From Marinicauda pacifica (GTDB lineage: Bacteria; Pseudomonadota; Alphaproteobacteria; Caulobacterales; Maricaulaceae), in NCBI RefSeq assembly GCF_004793635.1, contig NZ_SRXV01000004.1, positions 51,632 through 115,631 of the forward strand: DNA of 64,000 nucleotides. The letters are read 5' to 3'. The notes beneath the pieces are model-generated. The model was not told the DNA's origin and searched no databases. It saw only the letters and a program-made list of their open reading frames with translations. The translations under genes and the position numbers were made by a program. How positions within the stretch are numbered: position 1 is the stretch's first letter; each line of letters opens with the position of its first letter. Of this stretch, positions 1-8,466 are shown piece by piece.

Positions 1-801
1 GTTCGCGACGGGCAAAACGAGCTGGCTCTCTTCGCCTTTCTGGACACACTTCCGCTGAGCTCCATCACGTCGGTCATGGCGGTGGTTCTGGTCACGACCT
101 TCTTTGTGACCAGTTCGGATTCCGGTTCTCTGGTCAAGTCGACGCTCGCGTCTGGCGGTTCGCTCAACCCGCCCCTCTTCCAGCGCCTGTTCTGGGCCAT
201 CCTGGAAGGCGTGGTCGCGGCGGTCCTGCTGCTCGTCGGCGGCCTGGCCGCGCTTCAGGCCGCGACCATCGCTGCGGCGCTGCCCTTCACCATTGTCATC
301 GTGCTCGCTTTCATAGGCCTTGTGCGCGCCTTCGACGTAGAGAGCCAGCGCAAACGCGGCGTCAAATCAGCGGCGCAATTGCCGGTGGAAGGCGCGACCG
401 TGTCCTGGCGCGCGCGGCTGAGGCTGATGTATTCGCGCCCGAACGAGACCGAGGTCTGCAACTATCTGCGCAATACGGTGGAGCCGGCGCTGCGCGAAGT
501 GGCCGACGAAATCAACAAGCACGGCTATGACGCTTCGGTTGAACTCAGCGAGTGCGAAACGAAGATCACCGTCCTGCATGGCGACAATCCCGAATTCGTC
601 TATGGCGTGTGGGCCAAGGTTCACGAAGAGCCGCATTTTAACGTCGAAGGCGAATCGGTGGAGCAGTACGCACGAGCCGAGGTCTTCCTGTCAGGCGGCG
701 GCCAGCACTACGACGTCTACGGCTACTCCAAGACGCAAATCGTGCGCGATGTGCTGCGCCATTATGAGCACCACCTGCAATGGCTCTACCATCTGAAATG
801 A
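1..801 (+). CDS. BCCT-family transporter, C-terminal part (truncated by window edge)
   Basis: The reading frame is open from base 1 and carries the end of a betaine/carnitine/choline transporter. The segment just after the edge (residues ~22-45, ITSVMAVVLVTTFFVTSSDS) matches the conserved late-helix region of BCCT permeases. Two further membrane helices follow (about residues 60-110). After these comes a hydrophilic cytoplasmic tail of ~150 residues rich in charged and aromatic residues. Long tails of this kind are known in BetT-type members, where they take part in osmotic activation. The protein probably imports choline or another quaternary ammonium compound by ion symport. The N-terminal helices lie outside the window. 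The next gene is convergent, with a gap of only 12 bp. Confidence 0.85.
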   Translation, partial: VRDGQNELALFAFLDTLPLSSITSVMAVVLVTTFFVTSSDSGSLVKSTLASGGSLNPPLFQRLFWAILEGVVAAVLLLVGGLAALQAATIAAALPFTIVIVLAFIGLVRAFDVESQRKRGVKSAAQLPVEGATVSWRARLRLMYSRPNETEVCNYLRNTVEPALREVADEINKHGYDASVELSECETKITVLHGDNPEFVYGVWAKVHEEPHFNVEGESVEQYARAEVFLSGGGQHYDVYGYSKTQIVRDVLRHYEHHLQWLYHLK

Positions 802-813
802 TCAGGCGTCGGC

Positions 814-1524
814 CTAGTCGGCGGGCGGGTGTCCGAACCGCTCGCCGTCATTCCACGCGGGAACCTGATTGCCATAGGCCGGGATGCCGCCAGCGTCCTT
901 GAGCATCCGCGCCAGGTGAAGCAGATTCCAGGTCATGAAGGTCGTATTACGTCGGGTGAAGTCATTATCCGGCCCGCCCGAGCCCTCGTCGAGATAGCTC
1001 TTGCCGGGACCGATCTCGCCAATCCAGCCGCTATCGGCCTGCGGCGGAATCGTGTAGCCGACATGCTGCAGGGCGTAGAGCATCCCCATCGAGACGTGCT
1101 TCACCCCGTCCTCATTCCCGGTGACCATGCAGGCACCGACCTTGCCGTAGAAGACATACTGGCCGTCTTCATTCTGATCGCCGGAATGCGCATAAAGCCG
1201 TTCGATTAGGATGCGCGCGGCCGAGCTTTCCTCGCCGAGCCAGATCGGGGTTCCGACCACCAGGATGTCGGCCGCCTTGATGATCTTCCACAGGTCCGGC
1301 CAGGCATCGCGGTCCCAGCCATGCTCGGTCATGTCCGGCTGCACGCCCTGGGCGACATCGTGATCGACGAGGCGGATCGTCTCCACGCTGACGCCCTGCT
1401 TTTCCATGATGGCCTGTGCGTTGGTCATCAGGCCTTGCGTGTTGGAGGTCTGCGGGGACCGCTTGAGCGTACAATTGACGAAGACGGCCTTCAGGTCGGT
1501 GTAGCTGGCAGGCGGGCGGGACAT
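814..1524 (-). CDS. Flavodoxin-family / NADPH-dependent FMN reductase-like protein
   Basis: This is a 236-residue flavodoxin-like protein. After a short N-terminal extension a beta strand leads into the FMN-phosphate loop region (AVFVNCTLKRSPQTSNT), and a second motif (VVGTPIWLGEESSAA) is typical of the FMN reductase/NAD(P)H-quinone-reductase fold. It probably transfers electrons from NAD(P)H to a quinone or other acceptor; the substrate cannot be read from the sequence. The ATG at 1522-1524 is chosen because GAAGGAG lies upstream at good spacing. A longer frame upstream runs through a terminator hairpin and is unlikely to be translated. It lies downstream of the aldo/keto reductase on the same strand, separated by that terminator. 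Confidence 0.85.
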   Translation of the reverse strand: MSRPPASYTDLKAVFVNCTLKRSPQTSNTQGLMTNAQAIMEKQGVSVETIRLVDHDVAQGVQPDMTEHGWDRDAWPDLWKIIKAADILVVGTPIWLGEESSAARILIERLYAHSGDQNEDGQYVFYGKVGACMVTGNEDGVKHVSMGMLYALQHVGYTIPPQADSGWIGEIGPGKSYLDEGSGGPDNDFTRRNTTFMTWNLLHLARMLKDAGGIPAYGNQVPAWNDGERFGHPPAD

Positions 1525-1554
1525 GGCGGATTCTCCTTCATTGCGGCCTTGGCC

Positions 1555-1592
1555 AAAAAAACACCCCCTGCGCCGAACGCGAGGGGGTGTTT
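1555..1592 (-). terminator. Rho-independent terminator of the aldo/keto reductase gene
   Basis: Inverted arms ACACCCCCT and AGGGGGTGT surround a 12-nt loop. On the minus strand the hairpin is followed by a run of U (the A-run at 1555-1560). It lies just after the aldo/keto reductase stop at 1614 and before the flavodoxin start. Confidence 0.8.
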
Positions 1593-1613
1593 GAGAGTTC
1601 GATCCAGTCCGCG

Positions 1614-2447
1614 CTAGGCAGCGGTATCCCAGGCAGGCGCCCATTTGGGATCGACGATGCGGCCATCGGGCGTGTGCAGCGCCCCGATCTGCGCCATCTC
1701 GTCATCGCTGAGTTCAAAGTCGAATATCTCGAAATTCGACGCGGCGTGCTCACGGCTGGACGAGCGGGGAATGGCAATGACCCCGTCCTGCTGGATCAGC
1801 CAGCGCAGCGCCACCTGAACCGCAGACTTGCCGTGACGGTCCGCGATCTTCTCGATCGTGTCGTTGCCGATGACATTCGCTTGGGCAATCGGGCAGTAAG
1901 CCGTCAGGCCCATGCCGTATTTCTTGCACGCATCAAGAACCGGGCGCTGGTCGATGAAGGGATGGAATTCGACCTGGTTGACGATCAGCGGCGCTTCGGA
2001 AAGCTCGACCGCCTCGCCCATCCACTGGGTCGGGAAGTTGGAAATACCGATGTTACGCGTCAGCCCTTCACGCTTGGCATTGTTGAGAGCCTCGATCGTC
2101 TCCTTCAGCGCGACCTCGTGGTTGGGCCAGTGCAAAAGCGCGAGATCGACCGTATCGGTCTTCAGCTTGACCAGGCTTTCCCGCAAGGATTGCTCCAGAT
2201 CGCCCTGTTTGAAGCGGTCGAGCCACACTTTCGTCGTGAGCCATATGTCGTCGCGCGCGACCCCGGATTCCTGGATGCCCGCGCCGACATACTCCTCATT
2301 GTCGTAGGCTTGCGCGGTATCGATATGACGATAGCCGATGTCCAGCGCGTCCTTGACGCGGTCGCGTGCCGTGTCGCCCTCAAGCTGCCACGTGCCGAAG
2401 CCCAGCTTGGGGATCGTCGCGCCGTGAATTTCTTCGACTGGAACCAT
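1614..2447 (-). CDS. Aldo/keto reductase
   Basis: This 277-residue (beta/alpha)8 NADPH-dependent carbonyl reductase opens with IPKLGFGTWQL. It carries the family marker GYRHIDTAQAYDNEEYVG, with catalytic Asp and Tyr, followed by WLTTKVW with the catalytic Lys. Later motifs DLALLHWPNH (His), NIGISNF and the C-terminal IPRSSSREHAASNFEIFDF (phosphate-binding IPRSS) are all present. It belongs to the AKR5-like group acting on methylglyoxal or 2,5-diketogluconate-type substrates; the actual substrate is unknown. The ATG at 2445-2447 has GGAGGA eight bases upstream, so the longer upstream frame is not used. It is divergent from ruvX. Confidence 0.92.
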   Translation of the reverse strand: MVPVEEIHGATIPKLGFGTWQLEGDTARDRVKDALDIGYRHIDTAQAYDNEEYVGAGIQESGVARDDIWLTTKVWLDRFKQGDLEQSLRESLVKLKTDTVDLALLHWPNHEVALKETIEALNNAKREGLTRNIGISNFPTQWMGEAVELSEAPLIVNQVEFHPFIDQRPVLDACKKYGMGLTAYCPIAQANVIGNDTIEKIADRHGKSAVQVALRWLIQQDGVIAIPRSSSREHAASNFEIFDFELSDDEMAQIGALHTPDGRIVDPKWAPAWDTAA

Positions 2448-2592
2448 GTCGTGGGTCCTCCATTCGTCTCTGTTCGTGAATTTGGGCTCGGCCAATCAAC
2501 GCCATGGCTGCGCGCTTGGATGCATTCGCACTGTAACCTCTCGCGCGGCTGCGCTCTTTCCTTCGACGTGTCAGGGGTGTACCTCGACGCCC

Positions 2593-3057
2593 ATGCTGTT
2601 CCTTGATCCTGCGCATCTTCCTGCTGGTCCGCTGATGGGGGTCGATCCCGGCTCGAAGACGCTGGGGATCGCCGTGTGCAATTCGGCGCGCACACTGGTC
2701 ACGCCGTTGACGACGATCCAGCGCACCAAGTTTACTGCCGACGCGCAGGCCCTGCTCGCACTCTATGACGAGCGCGGATGTACCGGGCTGGTCGTCGGCC
2801 TGCCTCTCCACATGGACGGTGGCGATGGACGGCGTGCCCAGTCCTCGCGTTCCTTCGTCACGAATCTTCTTCGCGTGCGCGACCTACCCGTCGTCTACCA
2901 GGACGAACGCCTGTCCACCTTCGCGGCAGGCGAGCGCCTGCTGGAGGCCGGGGTGAAGCATGCGGGCCACAAGGCACGCATCGATGCCGAAGCCGCCGCG
3001 ATCATCCTGTCCAACGCCATCGACGCTATCGAGGCGGCAGGGGACGAGGCCCCGTGA
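2593..3057 (+). CDS. ruvX: Putative Holliday junction resolvase / pre-16S rRNA nuclease (YqgF family)
   Basis: This 154-residue RNase H-fold protein has MGVDPGSKTLGIAV (first catalytic Asp), LVVGLPLHMDGGDGRRAQ and YQDERLSTFAAGERL (catalytic Glu), then a final acidic strand with DAEAAAIIL. In other bacteria YqgF matures the 5' end of 16S rRNA and has resolvase-like chemistry. The ATG at 2593 gives a normal-length protein, though its ribosome-binding site is weak. Its stop overlaps the GTG start of the following permease (GTGA), suggesting coupling. In related alphaproteobacteria ruvX often sits near pyrB, as here. Confidence 0.88.
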   Translation: MLFLDPAHLPAGPLMGVDPGSKTLGIAVCNSARTLVTPLTTIQRTKFTADAQALLALYDERGCTGLVVGLPLHMDGGDGRRAQSSRSFVTNLLRVRDLPVVYQDERLSTFAAGERLLEAGVKHAGHKARIDAEAAAIILSNAIDAIEAAGDEAP

Positions 3058-3986
3058 ATCCGGTCGTCACCGCCCTCATTCCGATTTTCGGGGTGATCGC
3101 GCTCGGCTGGGGGCTGCGCCGGACCGGCCTCGTGGCGACAGAGCTATGGGGCGGCATCAACCGGCTCTCCTACCAGGCGCTCCTGCCCGCCCTGCTTTTC
3201 TCTACAATCAGCCAGGCCGACTATACCGGCCTGCCCGCCGCCACCTTCCTCATCGCCGTCACGCTGGGCTTTCTCGTGATGGGCGCGATTGCGCTCGCCT
3301 TCCGTCCGCTGCCCATCGACGGCCCGGCCTATACCAGCCTGTTTCAGGGCTCTGTGCGCTGGAACGGCTTTGTCCTTCTGGCGCTCGCCGCGCCGGTCTT
3401 CGGACCGGAAGGCGCAGCCCTCGCCGCTCTCGTCTTCGCCCCCACCGTGCCGCTGATCAACGTGATGTGCGTCGCCGCTCTTTCAGTCTGGGGCGCAAGC
3501 GAGCGTCCGCTCAATCGCCGCCTTATCCTGATGCGCATTGTCACCAACCCGCTCATCCTGGCCTGCGTCGCCGGCGCCGGCGCGAACGCGCTCGGGCTCT
3601 TCCGTGACGGGCCGGTGGCCGATACGGCCGCGCTCGCGGGCCGCGCCGCGCTGCCTCTCATCCTCCTTGCGATCGGAGCCGGGCTGGACTTCTCCGCCCT
3701 CAAGGCGCGCCCGCGCCTGCTGACCCTGGCGGTCGCGCTCAAGCTTCTCGTCGCGCCCCTGGTTTTCTACGTGCTCGGCCGCCTGTTCGGGGTGGAGGGC
3801 GTTGCCCTCGCCGTCCTGACCGCCGTCGGTGCCACTCCGGGGGCAGCTGCCAGCTACGTTCTCGCGCGCGAGATGGGCGGCGATGCGCGCCTTACCGCCG
3901 GGCATGTGACGGCGACCACGATTCTGGCCGCCCTCTCGCTGCCGATCTGGATTTCCATCGCCTGGCCGGGAGGAATGGCCGGATGA
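3054..3986 (+). CDS. AEC-family transporter (auxin efflux carrier / malonate-type permease), copy 1
   Basis: A 310-residue membrane protein starts with GTG inside the ruvX stop (GTGA overlap). It has about ten hydrophobic segments in two halves. The first half has GLVATELWGGINRLSYQALLPALLF, a typical AEC opening in which the first helix is followed by a conserved N-x-L and P-x-L-L-F. The second half has ALPLILLAIGAGLDF and ATPGAAASYVLAREMGG. Bacterial members transport organic acids such as malate or malonate; the substrate here is unknown. It is followed by a paralogue in the same arrangement. Confidence 0.85.
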   Translation: MNPVVTALIPIFGVIALGWGLRRTGLVATELWGGINRLSYQALLPALLFSTISQADYTGLPAATFLIAVTLGFLVMGAIALAFRPLPIDGPAYTSLFQGSVRWNGFVLLALAAPVFGPEGAALAALVFAPTVPLINVMCVAALSVWGASERPLNRRLILMRIVTNPLILACVAGAGANALGLFRDGPVADTAALAGRAALPLILLAIGAGLDFSALKARPRLLTLAVALKLLVAPLVFYVLGRLFGVEGVALAVLTAVGATPGAAASYVLAREMGGDARLTAGHVTATTILAALSLPIWISIAWPGGMAG

Positions 3987-4891
3987 TCGCCTCAGTTATC
4001 CATGGCTTCCTGCCGGTCTTCGTCGTGATTGCCTGCGGCTACGCGCTTCGTACCTCGGGCATCGCGCCGGACTTCGTCTGGGCCGGGGTAAACCGGCTGA
4101 ACTATCGCGTGCTCCTGCCGGCCCTGCTGTTCAGCACACTGGCCGGAGTCGATCTTCTTTCGCCGTCGGCCGGCCGCCTTGTCTTGCTGGCCCTTGCCGG
4201 GATCGCGCTGGTCGCCTTCACCGCCTTTGCATGGTCCGCCGTGCTGGGCCTCAGCCGGCGCAATCGCGCCGCAATGCTGGCGACCACTACGGTCTGGAAT
4301 TTCGTACTCGTTCTCAGCCTGTCGCAAAACCTGTTCGGCGCCGAGGCCGTCGAGATCGCGATCATCATTCTGGTGCCTGGTGCGATTCTCGGGACGCTCA
4401 TCAGCCGAGTTGCCGTCGCGCCTAATGCAAACCTTAAGGCCCTGTCAGGCGCAGCGCGAGATCCCATCGTGGTCGCCTGCCTGCTCGGCCTCGCCGCGAG
4501 TCTGACGCCGCTCTCCGACTTCACGCTGGTCATGCGCCCGCTGGAGATCATCGCGTCGGCCTCCATCGGACTGGTCCTTCTGACCATCGGGGCAGGACTG
4601 GACTTCGCAGCGCTGCGTGGGCGTTATGTGCCGCTTGTCTCCGCAGCGTTGATCCGGGCTGTCGTCTCTCCGATCATCTTCCTTGGCCTTGGCCTTGTGG
4701 CCCGGCTCGGCACGCTGGAGCTTGAGGTCCTCGTCCTCGCCGCCGCCGCACCGACCGCTGCCTTTATCTATGCCCTGGTAGCCGAGTCCGAAGGCGAGCA
4801 CGGTCTCACTGCCGGCATGATCACTGCGAGCGTTCTGGTCAGCGCCCTCAGCGCTCCGGCGTTCATTCTGATCGCGCGGTCACTGGCATGA
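3983..4891 (+). CDS. AEC-family transporter, copy 2 (tandem paralogue)
   Basis: A 302-residue permease overlaps the previous gene by ATGA. Its layout is the same: FLPVFVVIACGYALRTSG, then GVNRLNYRVLLPALLFSTL, and in the second half SIGLVLLTIGAGLDFAALRG and AAPTAAFIYALVAESEGEHG. By eye it is similar to its neighbour along the whole length but clearly diverged, so this is an old duplication. Two coupled paralogues could form a heteromeric carrier or have different substrates; the sequence does not decide between these. Confidence 0.85.
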   Translation: MIASVIHGFLPVFVVIACGYALRTSGIAPDFVWAGVNRLNYRVLLPALLFSTLAGVDLLSPSAGRLVLLALAGIALVAFTAFAWSAVLGLSRRNRAAMLATTTVWNFVLVLSLSQNLFGAEAVEIAIIILVPGAILGTLISRVAVAPNANLKALSGAARDPIVVACLLGLAASLTPLSDFTLVMRPLEIIASASIGLVLLTIGAGLDFAALRGRYVPLVSAALIRAVVSPIIFLGLGLVARLGTLELEVLVLAAAAPTAAFIYALVAESEGEHGLTAGMITASVLVSALSAPAFILIARSLA

Positions 4892-4969
4892 GGCCGGGTG
4901 CAGCGAACAAGAACCTGGATTGAGCCGCATCGCCTTCAGCACCGGCTTCATTGTCATCGCACAGGCGAT

Positions 4970-5368
4970 CTAGCCCGATTGCGAGAGGGAATCCTCTCCG
5001 TCAGCGCAAATCCACTCGATCGCGGCGTCCGCCGCTGTGAACGCGCACGTGTCGATGCCCAGCTGTCTTGTAGATTTGAGCAGATCGCTCCACCAGACCT
5101 CTACCTCTCCGCGGTGAACCAGAGCGAAGCGGCTCAAACCGGCCTTGACCATCCCTTCGGCGAGCGCCTGGGGCTGAATCTGGACGACTCGCTGTCCCAA
5201 ATCGATGTCGGCGTGGTCCAGGTCGAGCACAATCCGGTGAAGGCTTTCACCGCGGATCATCGTGACCATCTCTTCGATGGCTTCGAGTTGCTCCGGCATG
5301 GAGGCGCCGTCCTGAACCCGTCCGAACAAGCCTTCGAAATCAAGCACCCGCCAGTTTTGAAGCGACAT
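4970..5368 (-). CDS. Small STAS/SpoIIAA-like protein of unknown function
   Basis: A 132-residue soluble protein begins MSLQNWRVLDFEG. It has an alternating beta-alpha pattern with a central RIVLDLDHADID strand-loop and a late LLKSTRQLGIDTCAF segment. This resembles small STAS/SpoIIAA-like proteins, but no diagnostic motif was identified, so the function is unknown. The ATG at 5366-5368 is preceded by GGGGAGG; a TTG 21 bases further upstream is a weaker choice. It is transcribed away from pyrB across an unusually AT-rich intergenic stretch, so it may share control signals with the pyrimidine operon. Confidence 0.6.
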   Translation of the reverse strand: MSLQNWRVLDFEGLFGRVQDGASMPEQLEAIEEMVTMIRGESLHRIVLDLDHADIDLGQRVVQIQPQALAEGMVKAGLSRFALVHRGEVEVWWSDLLKSTRQLGIDTCAFTAADAAIEWICADGEDSLSQSG

Positions 5369-5616
5369 TTTTGTCAAGCCTCCCCGCAAAAGAATTCATA
5401 TAGTTTATAATTATAAAAACTCCAGCTTTATTCATTTTTATAAATAGAAACCGCTTTCTTTGTTACATTTTCGGTAGCCAACCCACCCCGAAAGAAGTTT
5501 ATATTTCGCGCGCATGCACTTGCATCAGGTGCGCGCGAACGGGCACGCCCGCCCCTTGCCGCGCCGGTCCGCGCCCCCTATACCGCCGCAACGCTTTGGC
5601 TTGGAGGCATGTGCAG
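5369..5616. promoter_or_regulatory. AT-rich divergent promoter region with a 14-bp palindrome
   Basis: Within a GC-rich chromosome, bases ~5390-5480 are strongly AT-rich. They contain a perfect palindrome, TTTATAATTATAAA, at 5404-5417, followed by more A/T tracts. The region separates the small STAS-like gene from pyrB and must hold both promoters. The palindrome may be an operator, but no regulator is identified. Confidence 0.45.
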
Positions 5617-6591
5617 ATGGGGCGCGCCCGCTTCGCCTATGACTTCCCGCATCGCAATCTGTTGAGCGTCGGCGCGCTCAACCCGCTGGATGTTTCGATG
5701 CTGTTCAAGCGTGCGGGCGAGCATTTCGAGCGCAACCGCACGCCGGACAAGAAAATCGACGCGCTGCGCGGTCTCAGCCAGATCAATCTCTTCTTCGAAC
5801 CGTCCACGCGCACCCTGGCCAGCTTCGAGCTCGCCGGCAAACGACTCGGTGCGGACGTCGTCAATTTCTCGGCAGGCAATGCCTCCATCAAGAAAGGCGA
5901 GAGCCTCGCCGACACGGCCGAGACACTTGCGGCAATGCGCCCGGACCTGCTGGTCGTACGCCACGCCAGCGCCGGGGCGGCAGCCTTCTTTGCCGAAGTG
6001 ACGGGAATCTCCACCATCAATGCTGGCGACGGGGCGCACGAGCACCCCTCCCAGGCTCTGCTGGACACTTTCACGCTAACCCGACGCTGGGGCGAGATCG
6101 GCGGCAAGCGGATCGCCATCGTCGGCGATATCGCCCATTCGCGCGTCGTACGCTCCAATGTGTCGCTGATGAATTTGCTCAATGCCGAGGTGCGCCTCTG
6201 TGGTCCCTCTACCCTGCTCCCGGCCAATGCCGACCGCTGGGGCGCGAGCGTGTTTCACGACCTCGACGAAGCGCTGGAGGGCTGCGACGCGGTCATGGCG
6301 CTTCGCATCCAGCGCGAACGCATGGGGGCAGGGCTGATCCCGTCCGAGCGCGAATACGCCGCGCTTTACGGTCTCACCCATGACCGTCTCGAGCTGGCGA
6401 ATCCTGATTGCGTCGTGATGCATCCCGGCCCGATGAATCGCGGCGTGGAGATCGACGCCGCCCTCGCCGACGACCCCGAACGCTCGGTCATCCTCGACCA
6501 GGTTGAAAGCGGTGTGGCGGTGCGCATGGCGATCCTGGAAATGCTCGCCGGCCAGGCCCCCAACATGCGCTATGACGAGGGCGAGCAATGA
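5617..6591 (+). CDS. pyrB: Aspartate carbamoyltransferase catalytic chain
   Basis: This is a 324-residue ATCase, which makes carbamoyl-aspartate in pyrimidine synthesis. Carbamoyl-phosphate motifs are intact: NLFFEPSTRTLASFE (STRT), then HASAGAAAFF, HEHPSQALLD and GDIAHSRVVRSN. The late aspartate-site motif is CVVMHPGPMNRGVEID. The ATG at 5617 has GGAGG 10 bases upstream; an earlier TTG is less likely. Its stop overlaps the start of the dihydroorotase-like gene by ATGA. That coupling fits the ATCase type in which PyrB forms a complex with an inactive dihydroorotase homologue rather than with PyrI, and no pyrI is seen nearby. Confidence 0.97.
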   Translation: MGRARFAYDFPHRNLLSVGALNPLDVSMLFKRAGEHFERNRTPDKKIDALRGLSQINLFFEPSTRTLASFELAGKRLGADVVNFSAGNASIKKGESLADTAETLAAMRPDLLVVRHASAGAAAFFAEVTGISTINAGDGAHEHPSQALLDTFTLTRRWGEIGGKRIAIVGDIAHSRVVRSNVSLMNLLNAEVRLCGPSTLLPANADRWGASVFHDLDEALEGCDAVMALRIQRERMGAGLIPSEREYAALYGLTHDRLELANPDCVVMHPGPMNRGVEIDAALADDPERSVILDQVESGVAVRMAILEMLAGQAPNMRYDEGEQ

Positions 6592-7850
6592 CCCGCTACC
6601 TCATCACCGGAGCGCGTATTGCCGACCCGGCGTCGGACCGGCTCTACGAGGCCGATTTGCGCATTGCCGACGGGTTCATTGCCGGGATCGGCGACCTTGA
6701 CCCTTCCGGCGAGGAGGAGGTGATCGACGCGCATGGACGCCTCCTTGCTCCTGCCCTGATCGACATGCGGGCCCATAGCGCAACGCCGGGCGGCGCCGCG
6801 AGCGCCGAGCGCCTGTCCCAAACGGCCAGCGCGGCAGCCTCGGGCGGGATCGGCACGCTGATCCTCGCCCCGAACGGCGCATGCGGGCTGTCCTCGCCGG
6901 AAGATATCGACTGGCTGGACGCTCAGGCGCTGACCCTGCCGGTACGTGTCCACGGCGCCGGGCTCGCCACGGCAAACGGCGAACTGAACGAGATCGGTTT
7001 GATGCTGCGCGCCGGCGCACTTTATCTCAGCGATGGCGGCCAGCCGATCGCCGACAGCCGCCTGGTCCGGCGTGCCCTGTCCTATGCCGCCGGCTTCGAG
7101 GCCTGGGTCAGCCTGCGCCCCGAGGACGCCCACCTGATCGCCGACACGGTCGCGCATGAGAGCGACCTGTCCTCGCGCCTGGGACTGCCCGCCCGTCCCG
7201 GCGTCTCCGAACGCTTCGGCGTGGAGCGCGATACCGGCCTCGCCGAGCTGACCGGCGGACGCCTGATCCTCGATCGCATAACCACCGCTGACGGCATCGC
7301 TGCGGCGCGGGCAGCGCGCCAGCGCGGCCTCGAGGTCGCGATCACCGTCCCGGTCAGCCACCTGGTCTTCAACGAGGTCGATGCGGGCAATTTCGATGCG
7401 CGCTACCGCCTCGATCCGCCTCTGCGCAGCGAGGAGGATCGTCTCGCCCTGATCGACGCGCTGGCCCGCGGCGTGGTGGACGCCGTGGTCTCCGCACACA
7501 CCGCGGTGGGCAGTGTCGCCAAGGCTAACCCGTTCGCGGACGCGGTTCCGGGAACGACCAGCCTTCATGCCCTGCTGCCCGCCCTGCTGACGCTCGTGGA
7601 GACCGGCCAGCTCGACCTGCTCTCAGCGCTGCGCCCGGTCACGAGCGGGCCTGCCGACCTGCTCGGCCTCGCCCAGGGCCGAATCGAGGAGGGTGCCCCG
7701 GCCGACCTGATCCTCATCGATCCCTCCGCCCCCGTGGTGCTGGGCGACGGCGCCGTGCGCGGCGGAGCGAAGAGTGCGTTCGCGGGCCGTCGTCTGTTCG
7801 GTAAAATCTTGATGTCTTTCATCGAAGGCGCGATTATCCTGCAACCTTGA
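6588..7850 (+). CDS. pyrC': Dihydroorotase-like subunit, probably catalytically inactive (PyrC'/PyrX type)
   Basis: A 420-residue amidohydrolase-fold protein of normal dihydroorotase length, coupled to pyrB. The family metal site normally reads D-x-H-x-H followed by L-R-x-P-G. Here the segment is DMRAHSATPG, so the first His is Arg and the substrate Arg is gone. The usual D-H-A-P-H segment carrying the catalytic Asp is replaced by SAHTAV. The rest of the barrel and the C-terminal beta part (GRIEEGAPADLILIDPS) are conserved. In Pseudomonas and others, such inactive homologues are structural partners needed for ATCase activity. I infer the same role here, with a true dihydroorotase encoded elsewhere. 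Confidence 0.88.
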   Translation: MTRYLITGARIADPASDRLYEADLRIADGFIAGIGDLDPSGEEEVIDAHGRLLAPALIDMRAHSATPGGAASAERLSQTASAAASGGIGTLILAPNGACGLSSPEDIDWLDAQALTLPVRVHGAGLATANGELNEIGLMLRAGALYLSDGGQPIADSRLVRRALSYAAGFEAWVSLRPEDAHLIADTVAHESDLSSRLGLPARPGVSERFGVERDTGLAELTGGRLILDRITTADGIAAARAARQRGLEVAITVPVSHLVFNEVDAGNFDARYRLDPPLRSEEDRLALIDALARGVVDAVVSAHTAVGSVAKANPFADAVPGTTSLHALLPALLTLVETGQLDLLSALRPVTSGPADLLGLAQGRIEEGAPADLILIDPSAPVVLGDGAVRGGAKSAFAGRRLFGKILMSFIEGAIILQP

Positions 7851-7866
7851 TCTCCTGAGAGGCGCA

Positions 7867-8466
7867 ATGGCGTTCGACCCCCTCATTCTTCTGGCCGCCA
7901 TTGGCGGCTATCTGTTCGGCTCGGTTCCGTTCGGCCTGGTCCTGACCCGCCTCGCCGGACTGGGAGACATCCGCACGATCGGCTCGGGCAATATCGGCGC
8001 AACCAACGTGCTGCGGACCGGGCGCAAGGATCTGGCCCTGGCCACGCTCGTTCTGGATGCCGGCAAGGCCGGCTTTGCCTGTCTCGTCTTCACCGCCCTC
8101 GTCTCCACCCCGGCCGGCCTCGTGGCAGGCGGCGCCGCCTTTCTGGGCCATTGCTTTCCAGTCTGGCTCAAATTCAACGGCGGCAAAGGCGTCGCCACCT
8201 TTCTCGGCACGCTGCTGGCCGCGGCCTGGCCGGTCGGACTGCTGACCTGCGCGACCTGGCTCGGCATGGCGCTTCTGATGCGCTTCTCCTCACTCGCCGC
8301 CCTGGTGGCGGCGGCCGCCGCGCCCCTCCTTGCGCTCGCAGCCGGACGCGCCGACGTGGCCCTCCTTGCCCTCTTCCTGGCAGTCCTGATCTTCTGGCGC
8401 CACCGCACGAACATCACCCGCCTGCTCGACGGTAGCGAGCCGCCGATCGGAGCGAAGAAAACGTGA
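7867..8466 (+). CDS. plsY: Glycerol-3-phosphate acyltransferase (acyl-phosphate dependent)
   Basis: A 199-residue inner-membrane enzyme with about five helices. It acylates glycerol-3-phosphate at sn-1 using acyl-phosphate from PlsX. All three PlsY motifs are present: GSVPFGLVLTRLAGLGDIR, GSGNIGATNVLR, and KFNGGKGVATFLG. The start has GAGAGGCGC upstream and lies 16 bp after the pyrC-like gene. The stop overlaps the dprA start (GTGA). Confidence 0.95.
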   Translation: MAFDPLILLAAIGGYLFGSVPFGLVLTRLAGLGDIRTIGSGNIGATNVLRTGRKDLALATLVLDAGKAGFACLVFTALVSTPAGLVAGGAAFLGHCFPVWLKFNGGKGVATFLGTLLAAAWPVGLLTCATWLGMALLMRFSSLAALVAAAAAPLLALAAGRADVALLALFLAVLIFWRHRTNITRLLDGSEPPIGAKKT

